DNA from: Kingdonia uniflora
Lineage: Eukaryota > Streptophyta > Magnoliopsida > Ranunculales > Circaeasteraceae
Reading direction: 5' to 3'
Length of the DNA: 64,000 nucleotides
NCBI GenBank assembly: GCA_014058105.1
Contig: JACGCM010002205.1
Location: 62,001 to 126,000, forward strand
The translations under genes and the position numbers were made by a program. Positions 37,201 through 49,200 of the stretch are shown here, in pieces (positions within the stretch are counted from its first letter, which is position 1; every line of letters starts with the position of its first letter). Below the pieces are notes generated by a model that was not told the DNA's origin, ran no database searches, and saw nothing but the letters and a program-made list of their open reading frames with translations.

Positions 37201-40200
37201 TATCGAAAATGCTACTGTGAAGGCGATTGCCTTTGAAGGCAAGTACTTGAAGAGTGACAAGAAAGACGACAAGAACAAGTCAGGGTTCAAGTCTGGTTGG
37301 AACACAAGGAGGAGTTCAAAGGAGAGGGGTCTTCGTCCATGGGAAATTATTGCAGTCATTGTAAGGCGAATGGGCATATTTTAGATAAATGTTGAAAACT
37401 TCACCGGAGCTTAGGCCGAAGGAGGAGATGGGCAAGAGAAAGAAACGTGCACTAGCCGCAATAGTTGTTGATCTCCTGGATTTAGATAAACCGAATCTTA
37501 AGCTTACTCTTATGTTTAAGCATACTATGACTACCGAGGAGGCGAGTCAGAAAAAAAAATTTCATGTCAGTATTCAGGTGAAGCAGAGCTTAGAAGAGGC
37601 CATCATTGATCCGGGTAGTCAGAAGAACTTGACTTCTGAGATATTGGTAAAGAAGATGGGTTTGAATGCTACGACTCATCCTAAGCCGTATAGTTTGGGG
37701 AGGATCCAGAAAGACGCAGAGTTGAATATCACGAGGCAGTGTACGTTCAAGTTTGCGATTACCGAATTGCTTATTGACGAGGTGACGTGTGAGGTGGTTC
37801 TTTTAGATGTGTATCTAACATTTTGGGTAGCCCTTATCTTTGGGACCAAGATGCGATTCATTACCGTAAAGCTCGCAAGTATCGTCTGATAAAGGAGGGA
37901 AATGAGTTCCATATCAATGCTTGTAAGGAGTGTATCACCACGAATAATTTAGTAACGGCGACTCAGCTGAAGAAGTTGGTTAATGCAAGCGGCAAGTTTG
38001 TGATGTTGTTGGTGCGACCGGTTCAAGAGGGTTCATCGGCTAAAGTGTTGTCTACTATAACAATGTCTCCTAAGACAAACTGAAATAGGGAAGTTGCAAG
38101 AGGAGTATAGAGACTTGTTTCTTGGGATAAAAAGGATGCCGCGTAAGAGAGATGTAGAGCATGATATCACATTGGTGAGTAGTAAGCCACTACCCAACAT
38201 TAGATTGTATCGAACTTCTGTGACTGAGTCTGAGGAGATTAAGAAACAGGTACAAGAGCTCTTAGAGCAAGGAGTTATTAATCTGAGTTGCTCACCTTGT
38301 GGTTCACCGGTGTTATTGGTGCTGAAGAAGGATGGGACTTGGAGAATGTGTGCGGATTATCATGTGCTGAACAAGATTACTGTGAATAATCGTTATCCGT
38401 TTCCACGGATTGACGATCTTTTGGATGAGTTACAAAAGGCTCGGTATTTCACTAAGTTGAATCTTAAGTCGGGTTACCATCAAGTTCGAATCCGGGAAGA
38501 AGATACATGGAAGACGGCTTTCAAGACCAAACAAGGACTCTTCGAGTGGTTGGTGATGCCTTTTGGGTTATGCAACGTTCCAGCGACATTAATGCGGTTG
38601 ATGAATGAAGTACTTTGTGCTTTTATAGATGATCCTGTGATTGTTTATTTAGATGATATCTTGATATATGGTCAGACATAGGAAGAGCACCACATCCCTC
38701 TTACGTGAAGTGTAAGAAGCATTGAGATCATAATAACTATTTCTCAATGGGAAGAAATGTGAGTTTGGGAAGGACCTAGTGTACTTGGAGTTCATTGTTA
38801 GTAGATGTGAACTTAAGGTAGATCCAGAGAAGGTCTCGATTATTACTAATTGGCCTAAAACCCGTTCAGTGACGGAAGTGCGAAGTTTTATGGGTTCTTG
38901 TCAGTATTTACGAAAGTATATTCAATATTTTTCACAGATTTCAGCACCTTTGCATTCCTTGACAAAGGCCGGTGTGAAGTTTGTATGGGAAGATCACCAT
39001 GAGAAAACCTTTTAATTACTAAAGCGGAAGATTTCAGAAGCACTAGTATTAGCTTTGGAGAATTTGCAGCGTCCTTTTGAGGTAGAAGCAGATGCGTCAG
39101 ACTATGCATTAGGGGCAGTTTTGTTACAGAATGGGAAGCCGGTTGCCTATCATTCTGAGATGTTTACAGGAGCAGTGCGCAACTATCCCACCTACAATAA
39201 GGAGTTCTTCGCATTACATCAATCAGTGAAGCATTGGCGGAGTTACTTATTGGAGAAGGAGGTTGGGGCACATTCTGATCACAAACCGTTACAGTTTTTA
39301 GCTACACAGTTTAAGTTACAGCAAACTCGCCATATGAAGTGGATGTCATATCTACAACAATTCACCTAAATTATCAAGTATAAGAAAGGAGTGGACAACA
39401 AAATGGCTGACATGTAATCTCGACCCCTATTACTAACTATTTCCGCTTTGTTGGTAGTTATGCAAATACAACCTATTATTATGTCTAAGTATGATGCAGG
39501 ATATGATGAAGACAAAGAGCTCAGTGTGATTCACCAGAAGTTGCTGCAAGACAAGACATGTGAGTATGAATTGAAGGATAGTTTGATTTACAGGGGAACT
39601 CTACTATGTATTCCTGAGGGTGGGGACCGTTTGCATTGGATTAGAAAGGCTCATTATACATGGGTTACTGGTCATTTTGAGATTGAGAAGACTCTTTTGA
39701 ATTTGCGGCGTTATGTCTATTAGCCGAAGATACAGGTGGATGTTGCTCGTGTGGTTCGTGGTTGCGTTCTATATAACACATCGAAGCCTTCCAATCGTAA
39801 GTTAGGACAATACTTACCATTATCAGTTCCTAGCCGACCTTGGAAGAACATATCAATAAATTTTATGGGCGGTTTCCCCATGACCAAGTATAAGAATGAC
39901 TATTTGTTTGCGGTGGTAGATCGATTCAGCAAGATGATAGTTTTTATTCTATGCTAAAAGATGATAGTTTTTATTCTATGCTAAATGACTATTTGTTTGC
40001 GGTGGTAGATGGATTTTAGGCTATAACCGCTTTTTGGGGCATTTCTGGAGATCATTATGGGGGATGGTGGATACTAAGTTGAAGAGAAGTACCGCGTTTC
40101 ATCCGCAGACTAACGGGCAAACAGAGGTAGTCAATCACACTTTGGTTCATTTATTATTACGGGGATTCCATTCTAAGCATCCTAAGACTTGGGATGAGAG

Positions 40201-43200
40201 TTTACCGTATCTTCAGTTTGCTTTTAACCGGACGATTCATGGTTATACTTTGAAGTCTCTGTTTGAAGTTTATCTTGGGTACTTGCCCCAAAGCCCCTTT
40301 GATATGGTTTTTAGTCTTGGTGATAAGACAGTATCATGGAAGGAGGAAGATGAACAAGTTAAAGCTCAGCGTTTCATTGAGAAGATAAGTAAAGTTCACG
40401 AGGCGGTTGAAGAACAATTGAAGAAGACTCAAGCGAAGTATAAGGCTCGACATGACAAATATCAAGTCAAATGCACTTTTCAAGAGGGCGATCTAGTTTG
40501 GTTGCATTTGTTGAAGTATATATAGTGTGTCTACACATATACTCCTCCTTTAGTCCCACATTGGCTAGTAATATAAGTAGTTTAGTGACCCCCTGTTATA
40601 TAAAGAGCAGAGCAGAAAAGCTTATAATAATTAGAATCTTGGCATATCAATATTTTCCTCCCCTTCTTGTTTCTACATGGTATAAGAGCTTATTCGATCT
40701 TGCATACGACTTAAGGGTTTTACGTTTCCGTCGGCGACGGCCTTTGTCGTCGTCGGACAACTAAAGTATGTTGCCTTTTCTCCCCTTTTTTTCAATCTTT
40801 CCAACTTTTAGATTTTTTTAGGTTTGTTTCTTATATAGCAAAACCCTAACGCTATTTCACTTCACAATGGCAGCCATGCCATGCCGCTTAAAGTCAACAT
40901 AACATTATTTTGTTTTTCTGATTTCGTTTCCTCCATCAACTTAGTTTAACCTGATTAACTAGTTAAGCTCTCTTTATATATCTATTATATATGGACTCGA
41001 TTATCTCTTGTTTTTCGTAAAAGATAAAAAAAATTGTACCTGTCGCGAGATGCGATTTCTCTCTTTGGATCGGATGAAGGCATTAACTACCTTCCACCAC
41101 GATCATTAGATGCTTCTTTTCCTCTAGCGATTTTTATTTCCTAGAGGATTTTCTCTTTTCCTCTAGTGATTATCTTATTTCTTTTCTGCCTAGTTCACAA
41201 GCTGTAGTTCAAAAATTAAGATTTTTTAAAGAGAGAATTGACAAGCCTTGGTGATTTTTATCGCGTTCTCTAGTGATTTCTCTTTGAATCACTATGATTT
41301 TTTTACTTCTTTCATTGCTAATGCGGTTTGAGGTCTATATTCCTATCACTAGATGTGATATTTTCTATCATATTTTGTTCTAGTGATATTTTCTATCATA
41401 TTTTGTTGCGAGTTGCGATTTCTTCTGTGGACCGGGTGAAGATGTTGAATTTCTTCTACCACGGTCATCTCTTCCTCGAGTGATCATCTCTACCTCTAGT
41501 GATTCTTTCTTCCTCGACTGATCCTCTCATTTACGGTCTTTTTACTTTTACCTTAGTGTCTTTATTTTCTCAATATTTATTCAAGATTTATCCTTACATG
41601 AGAAAATGGGTAAGTCGGTAGCTGCCGCTGATTTCACAACTTTTGGTTACGAAACCACATGTAGGAAAAATGGTAAGTCGAATATTACTGCCACCAATTT
41701 CACATGTGATGTGTGAAGCTTTAAAATGTCTGTTGCTGCAAAAGAAAAGACAGGAAGAAGGTTTATCAAGGGGAGCTTCATTTTTTTATTAATGAGGGAG
41801 TGATTGTATCTTTGTGAGGGACTATCTATTTGTTTTCTTATTGTGATGTGTGAAGCTTTAAAATGTCTGTTGCTGCAAAAGAAAAAACTAGAAGAAGGTT
41901 TATCAAGGGGAGCTTCATTTTTTTATTAATGAAGGAGTGATTGTATCTTTGTGAGGGACTATCTATTTGTTCTCTTATTGTCATCCACCTTGATACAAAC
42001 ATGTCCGTATCAACGGAACATGTTCGTATCAACGTGAGGGGGAGTGTTGGAGTATATATTGTGTCTACACATATACTCCTTTAGTCCTACATTGGTTAGT
42101 AATAGAAGTAATTTAGTGACCCCCTGCTATATAAAAAGCAGAAAAGCTTGTAATAATTAGAATCTTGGAATATCAATATTTTTCTCCCCTTCTTATTTCT
42201 ACAGCATTTGGGTAAGGAACAACTAAAAGAAGAAGGTAAGAAGCTCAAGCCTATCCGTTATGGTCCGTTTACTATATTTAAGAAGATTGGTGACAACGCA
42301 TTCCAATTGGATTTGCCACCATTTATAAAGATGTATTCGGTGATTAATATCGAGCATTTAAAACTCTTTGAGCCGTCTCTCCTAGATGAAAACTCTATAA
42401 TCAATACTGGCATACCGTCAGTTGATGACTTATGGATGGAAAAAGAAGATCCGTTGCAGGAGGATAGTATTCTAGAAAGGAACGTTACTGCTACAAGACG
42501 GGGAAGTATCGAGTCGTTCAGAGTTGGGAAGAAAGGTCAACTACCCAGCAAGTCGAAGTGATATAACAGGGAAATGGGCACGACCACTTTCCCTCATCTT
42601 CAGTTTTAGCCTGAGCAGGAGCTCAAGGCTCCTAAAGGGTGGAGCCATGATCAATGAGGATCTAGACATTAAACCTTTTAAAAGACGCCAAGTCGTTCGA
42701 ACGAGCATTGGAGCCGTTCGAACGAGATAGAAGGAAAGTCAAGCCAAAAGTTTTGTTGATGATTCTAGGCATAGTTGCCAAGGTCGTTTGAACGAGACTT
42801 GGAGTTGTTCGAACGAGTCAAAGACAAGAATAAACAATTTTTCTGCCTCGTGTTCGAACTGACCCCCCTCCCCCCTCCCCTCCCGCCCCGGTGGTTAGTT
42901 TAACTCAGTTTGCATTCTTTGAAGGTAGACAAATATCTGACAAATTGTTGATTGTCCAAGAACAAATGAGGTACTACAATAAGGACACCTCCAAACCTAA
43001 GTGTACAACTAAGATTGATCTGATGAAGGCTTATGTTACGGTTCGGTGGGGCGCAGTGTTGGGAGCTTTGAGATCCCCACTTAACCTAAGTGTACAGTCA
43101 AGATTGATTTGATGAAGGTTTATGATACGGCTCAGTGGGACGCAATGCTGGGAACTTTGAGAGCTTTGAATTTTCCTCACAAGTTCATTGAATGGATTGA

Positions 43201-46200
43201 ACAATGTTTGCAACTTCGAGTTACTTGTATCAATCAATGGCTCCCTGGTGTGGCGCTTTGGATCCAGGAGGATCTATACCCCTTATTTTGGCTCTGTATT
43301 TCGGTGCAGATAAAACCGAAGGAATTATCAATTCGATGTAATATTTTACACTACGACCGACCTACTTTTGGGCGTGGATCCATGTATTTCACTTAGCCCT
43401 AGTTTAGGCATTTTGTATAGTAAAAACCTAAATCGGTAGGTTTCTGCCACCGACTACTGACTACTGTAGTAGTAGGATTCTAAATCTACTCTATAAATAG
43501 GCATTATAACCCAGAATGGGCCTTCAATCCTCTCTATATTGTAATCGTTTTGAGCAATAAAAAGAAAACCTTGGAGGAAGATTTCCTCAAATTGATTTGT
43601 GTTCTTCTTTCTTTTCAATTACTGTTCTTCTACAAGATTGTGGATTAGGTTTATGGGGCATAGAGGATTGAGAAAGGGTGACCCCATATCACCATACTTG
43701 TTTGTGTTGGTTATGAAATCTATGGAATTGCTACTTCTGAAGAAAGTGGAAGAAGGGCAACTAAAACTTCGCCACATGCAATAGACACTGACATACTTGG
43801 CGTTTGCAGATGAATTGTCGATATTTTTCAATGTTGATACATCTGTAGCTACCATTGGGGAATTCCTCAGCCAATTGGCCACATCACTGGGCCCACTAAC
43901 ATTTTTAAATCTACAATGATATATTTCAGGTGTAGATAAGTACAAAGACCAACATCATGATCATCTTGGGTTTCAATAAAGAAAATCCTCCTTTTAAGTA
44001 TTTGGGTATACCCCTTATATCCATAAGGCCAAAATCCAAAGATTGTATGGCATGACTTAGAAGAATGACATTAAAGAGTACAATCTTGGAAAAATAAATG
44101 CTTAAGCCTTGCTGGGAATTTGGTCCTTATCAAAGTTGTCCTCAATTGCGTCCATCTGTATTGAATTAACATGTTCATCCTGCCTAGGAAGATGATTAAA
44201 ATGGTGGGAATCAGTGTGCTCGAGATATTTACAGCATGGAAGTAAGAAAACTGTTCCTACTATTTGGCTAGTAGTATGAAAACCAAGGGAGGAGGGTGGA
44301 TTGGGTATGATAAATTTGCTTAGAACGAAGCTACAATAAGAAGGTAATCTACAATCGAATTAGAGAAACTTATTAATCGAACACAATTTGGCGGGAGAAT
44401 TTTCTTTTAAGAGCTTCAATTGCGCAATGATTTGATTTCAATTGAATTCCTCTTCAAACCCTAAGTCTAGATTGCAAAACTTGGATTGATTTATCTTGCC
44501 TAGCCTTGCCCCTTTATGAGGGTTACAAGTTTTCTAGTTACAAAAAATGACAATTATGCCCTTAAACGTACTAAACAATGAAGGAATCACGATAGTCGTT
44601 CGAACGAACCCATGGGTCGTTCGAACGACTGGCTCAATTAAGCCTAGAAATCGAGGCATACATAATTGGTCTTCTGGAACAGTCGTTCGAACGACATGCC
44701 AATTTAAGCCTAGAAAATGAGGTAGACACAATTGGTTTTCTGGAACGAGAAGTTCGAACGACATGCCAATTTAAGCCTACAAAACGAGGCAGACAAAATT
44801 GGCTTGTTTTCCTCATACCTCGTTCGAACGGCTCTAAGGCTCGTTCGAACGAGTTGGCATCTTTTTAAGAGGTTCGATCTTCAGATCCTCCTGGATTAGA
44901 AGATGCACATTTAGGGTGGCAGCAAACGAGGACAACACTTGGGTGAGGTGGGTTAAGACATACTTGCTTAGAGCATTTGCCTCACTTAGATTTTAGAAAA
45001 ACACCTCCAAGTTAGTGAGGCCCCATTTGCCCCAACAGTCAACAAGTTGGTTTCTTTCGTTGTTGTTTTCTTAAACAAAATAAAATAAACAATCGGGTGC
45101 CCAAAGCTCAGGTTCCCAATTAGAAAACAAACAGACGCCAAAGTCTTAGATGCCCAATCGCAACCTCAAAATCCAAGATTGAACCTTGGATTTTGAAATT
45201 TAAAACCAACTCATTACTGTTGGATTGCAAAAATCCTATGTGGAACACCAAAAACCAACTTAGTGAGCTATGTTAGGAGATGCTCTTAGAGAGAGGAACT
45301 TCTGGAGCATAAATGTATCAAATGACTGTAGATGGTCTTGGAGGAAAATTCTCTGATCTAGAGCTAAGTTTATCACGCACATTATCGGAGATGGAAACGA
45401 AACCAAATTTTGAAGGGACCTTTGGCGTCAAAATGGTATCTTACTTCAATCCTTTCCCACTATGTTCAACTATAATGGATATTTGTTTAAAGAGGCAAAG
45501 GAGAGTAAAACAATCAGCAGTAGGGGGTGGGCGCCTCCACACCTCACACATAGCATACAAGTGATTGTCAATTGTCTCTGGGTCTATTCTAGTGAGAATG
45601 TGACAGTATGGATCTGTTCCCCTACTAGCAAATAGAACATGGCTGCAACTGTGGAGAAGATGAGAACAGTGGGCAACAAAGTTTCGTAGGCTAAAATTTG
45701 CTGCCTTAAATTTGTAAACCCAAGGAATGGGCTTACTACGCAAGCTTTGAGGGAGATACTCAAAAATCAGAATAAACTTGTTTGATGGGGTGTTATTACT
45801 AAGTCATTTTGTGTCTTTTGCAAAGCAGACAGTGACAATACAAAACAACCATTACATACTCAATGTGGGCCGAACAGCTACAGGTGTCTTGCTACACCAA
45901 AATGGTGAGATCCCTTGCTGAAAGTCTTATGGTTGAGCAATATTCAGGCACCACAAATAAATATCTCTATCCTCTATACAAACTTCTGCTCCATCTATCA
46001 CGAGTGGCAAGGGAGAAACCACCAAATTGTCAGAAATGAGGCTTCGCAACCTGCCCCTACTCTTGCAACTGTATAGAAAATCAGGGGCAGAATTCAGGCT
46101 ATATTACTGGTAGTACAGCTGATAATGCTCAGACCAGATTAATCTGTGGAAAGTGTAACATTAAGGTTTGTTATATGAAATAATGAAAATGGATGGTTCC

Positions 46201-49200
46201 TATAATAATCAAAGAAGGTATGGTATGGGGGGCTGTTGAGATCAAATAGTGGTGACTGTATGTTTGGCTATGCAGGTGAAGAAATGCCTGAAAGTGTGAC
46301 CTATCATGAAATGAAGGCTGTGTGCAGGGAATTGCAGTTAAGTTTGTGGAATGGTAGCACAAAGACTCAAGTTATTACTGATTCAGAACTAGTGGCGGCT
46401 ATATCAACAAGGGATCTGCTCCTCCTTGGACTTGTATTTTGTTACCACAGCCGACGTTATGCATCAAATAGCCATATAGATTGCATTCAACCATATGAAC
46501 TTTTAAACAACATTGGAAATTATAATCATGTAGTAATATTTATCTAGAATGACACGAAACATAAGATTAACATAAATTTCAAAATATTAATATAGGAACT
46601 ACTTAATAGATCATCTGTTCACAACATGAAATGGTTAACCTATTAAACTTTGATGCCAGAATGTAGAAACTACTTATCTTCTATATACACAACTTCCTTT
46701 TTTGGGCCATTTAAATGAGGAATATCATAGATAATATCCTTACCAAACATAAAGCCATTCCGCAGCTCCTAATGGCCAAAAAAACAGTGTGAAACTGTGT
46801 AAATATAACTCTTCACCAAAAGGAAAGTTCACTCACCTTCTCATAAGCCAAGGGTAGAGTAACCGAGCAAAGTTTGAACTTCCGGCCCTCCCTTATAAAA
46901 AGTACCAAGTGTGTATCATTAAAATCAACATCTTCAATCACAAAATCGGTCTCGTCAAGAAATACAACCTGTAATATCCATTAGAAATGCAACAAAACAT
47001 TTAACAACAAGAGCATCTTCCAGTGGAGAGTTGGAGTGGTACAGAGAGAAAGCGGGATAGGTGTAAAATAATGTGATATCTACTGAACTGACCTCCCAAT
47101 TTCTTGTACTAGAAGCTTTAACTGGACAACGAAGCAAATAATGAGAATAAACAGGTTGGCCTTCCTTTGCAGCGTCCGTGAACAAATACAAGTATCCTTG
47201 ATGATGTTCAACTATGCAATGGGCGTGGGGCTCGCACTCCCAAACTAGTGTCATGCCCGACAAAGGATTGACTGCATTTATCAAGTAAACCTACAAATAA
47301 AATAATATGGTTGGGAGAGAAACATGGAAGGCCCACACATTGTGGCCATAGACTGTTTAGTAAGAAGATACCTTAGAGAATGTATCTGAAAATGTATTTA
47401 CAGTCATAAACTGGAAGTCCTTAGTGTGTCGAATATGAATATTGACATTCTTATTTGGTTCGTCTAGGAGCAAAACATCATCGTGATTCGATCCAAGCAC
47501 ACTGCAGAAAATCCTATTGAAGTAACCAAATGAAGAAAACATTTAGAAACAAAGAGAAGCACCTAAACTATATGAAGAGCGGCAATAAATGTCAATCACC
47601 AACCGATATGGCCTCTTAAGATGATCTGTTACAGTGTAAAGCAATGCTTTCCCATCCTTCGCCCATGCCATACTTGCAACTCTATCAGCCTTAGGCTTAC
47701 TACATAACGAACGTGAACTCAAATCCCGAACAGACAAACAGAAGATATCATTATCCTTATCGTACATAGTGTATGCAAGAAAGCGATGATCTGGAGACAC
47801 TTCAGATAGTTCTTCGTAAGCGAAACCTGAACCAAATACAATAAACTATTAAGAGGGTCTTCATGAAACTTTATATGTTTATGTATATCCATATACAGAG
47901 GTAGTTTAGGATTGTGTGTGTGTGCATAGGAAAGCCCTCAATGGTAATGTCCAATTTTAAATAAAGAAAGCTTGAGAAGGGCAGTTTATACATATTCAAT
48001 TTAATAAAGGTGGACGCATGACTTATTCATCAGGCACACTGTTTTGGCGTCAATGGTTTTTTACACAGTGCCACCAGCAAATATTGTCTGGAGAGAAATA
48101 AACTCTGTTATGAGACACCTATCTGAAATACCATACCATAATTTGTAATTGGACCCTCCATCATCTTTGCCTTCTAGGTAAAGTGTAGCATTTTCTACTA
48201 TTCAAAGAGCCTATAAGGAGTGAGGTTTATTATCCCAATCTTCCATCGAAAGACCTAGTACAACGCCTTCAAAGATTCTATGAAGCCCTCTTCAAAATCC
48301 CAACTGGTGACAAATAAGTTACGGAAATTCTCTCAGACTCCTATTCAGAATTTGCACAATGTAAATTATTGAAAGTGTCCCATACTAATAAGTGCAAAGC
48401 AAACATGCTGAGATGACATTCATATTTCCTCTTCTTAGTGTATTGTACGATCCTGCACCACTTCCCAATAGGAAACAGCTAAATTCAACGATTTATCCTT
48501 CCATCGAACCTTGTGAATCAAGAAGCCCACAAAATGATAATTCACCCAAATGCTTCTTGCTTCTACCAAGTACACCGACTACGTTCACATCAATCTAGCA
48601 AACTTTCAGTCCATGGTCCACTTTCATTTCAAACTATCATTACTTTGCTGGGTGCAAGCGATGTGACCTTTTGAGTTTTGAGGTCCCAAGATCATTATTT
48701 CTATATAAATAGATCATTCATGTCCCTCTCAAGCTGATCCTTTCAAAGGCTACAACCATTGCTTCATTAATAGTGAACTTTGAAAATTACGATTTTTTCT
48801 GCTGGCAAGAAATCACCCTTGTTAGAATTCCGTATAGAAGGAATTATATTGAATCTTGGAGGGTTACGGGATTAGTTGGGAATATTGCAATAAATAGTTA
48901 AAGAAAGTGAATTTGAGGGCACAAAGAAGAAACACTTGTTGATTGGTGATATTGATTCTTCTCTGAAAACAAAGAAGAAATGCTTGCTGTTGTTCGTGAT
49001 AATCTAACTCTACAGTCAATCTTTTAGCGCGTTGAGATCTGCAGTAAAAATTGCAAATTGTTGATCATTGAAGAAGATTGCCCATCTATAGTAGAGGTGT
49101 AAAAATCACCACCCATGAGAATACAGACACCATTATACATGAATACACCATTATCTGTGAATAACGACAAAGAAAATTTCTAACCCGAGAGAAATGCAGT

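Larger units (their letters stand above)
35712..42857 (+). mobile_element. Ty3/gypsy LTR retrotransposon inserted in the LINE
   Basis: The 5' LTR (35,712 to about 36,320) and a truncated 3' LTR (42,648-42,857) share tgatc...atctagacattaaacc and the TTCGAA palindromes. Between them come gag, protease, RT, RNase H and integrase in Ty3/gypsy order, all disabled. A TRIM is inserted at 40,509. The host LINE continues on the far side (VSLTQFAFFEGRQISD at 42,890), which shows the element landed in the LINE. Confidence 0.85.

Noticed and set aside
45441..45743. Minus-strand 100-codon frame in the LINE tail
   Set aside because: Lies opposite recognisable zf-RVT coding of the plus-strand LINE.
46660..46772. 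Possible extra exon reading ELRNGFMFGKDIIYD on the minus strand after exon 6
   Set aside because: It has an acceptor-like ag but no suitable donor and runs into a stop. Exon 6 joins exon 7 in phase with the family sequence (K|GAV), so this is intron.
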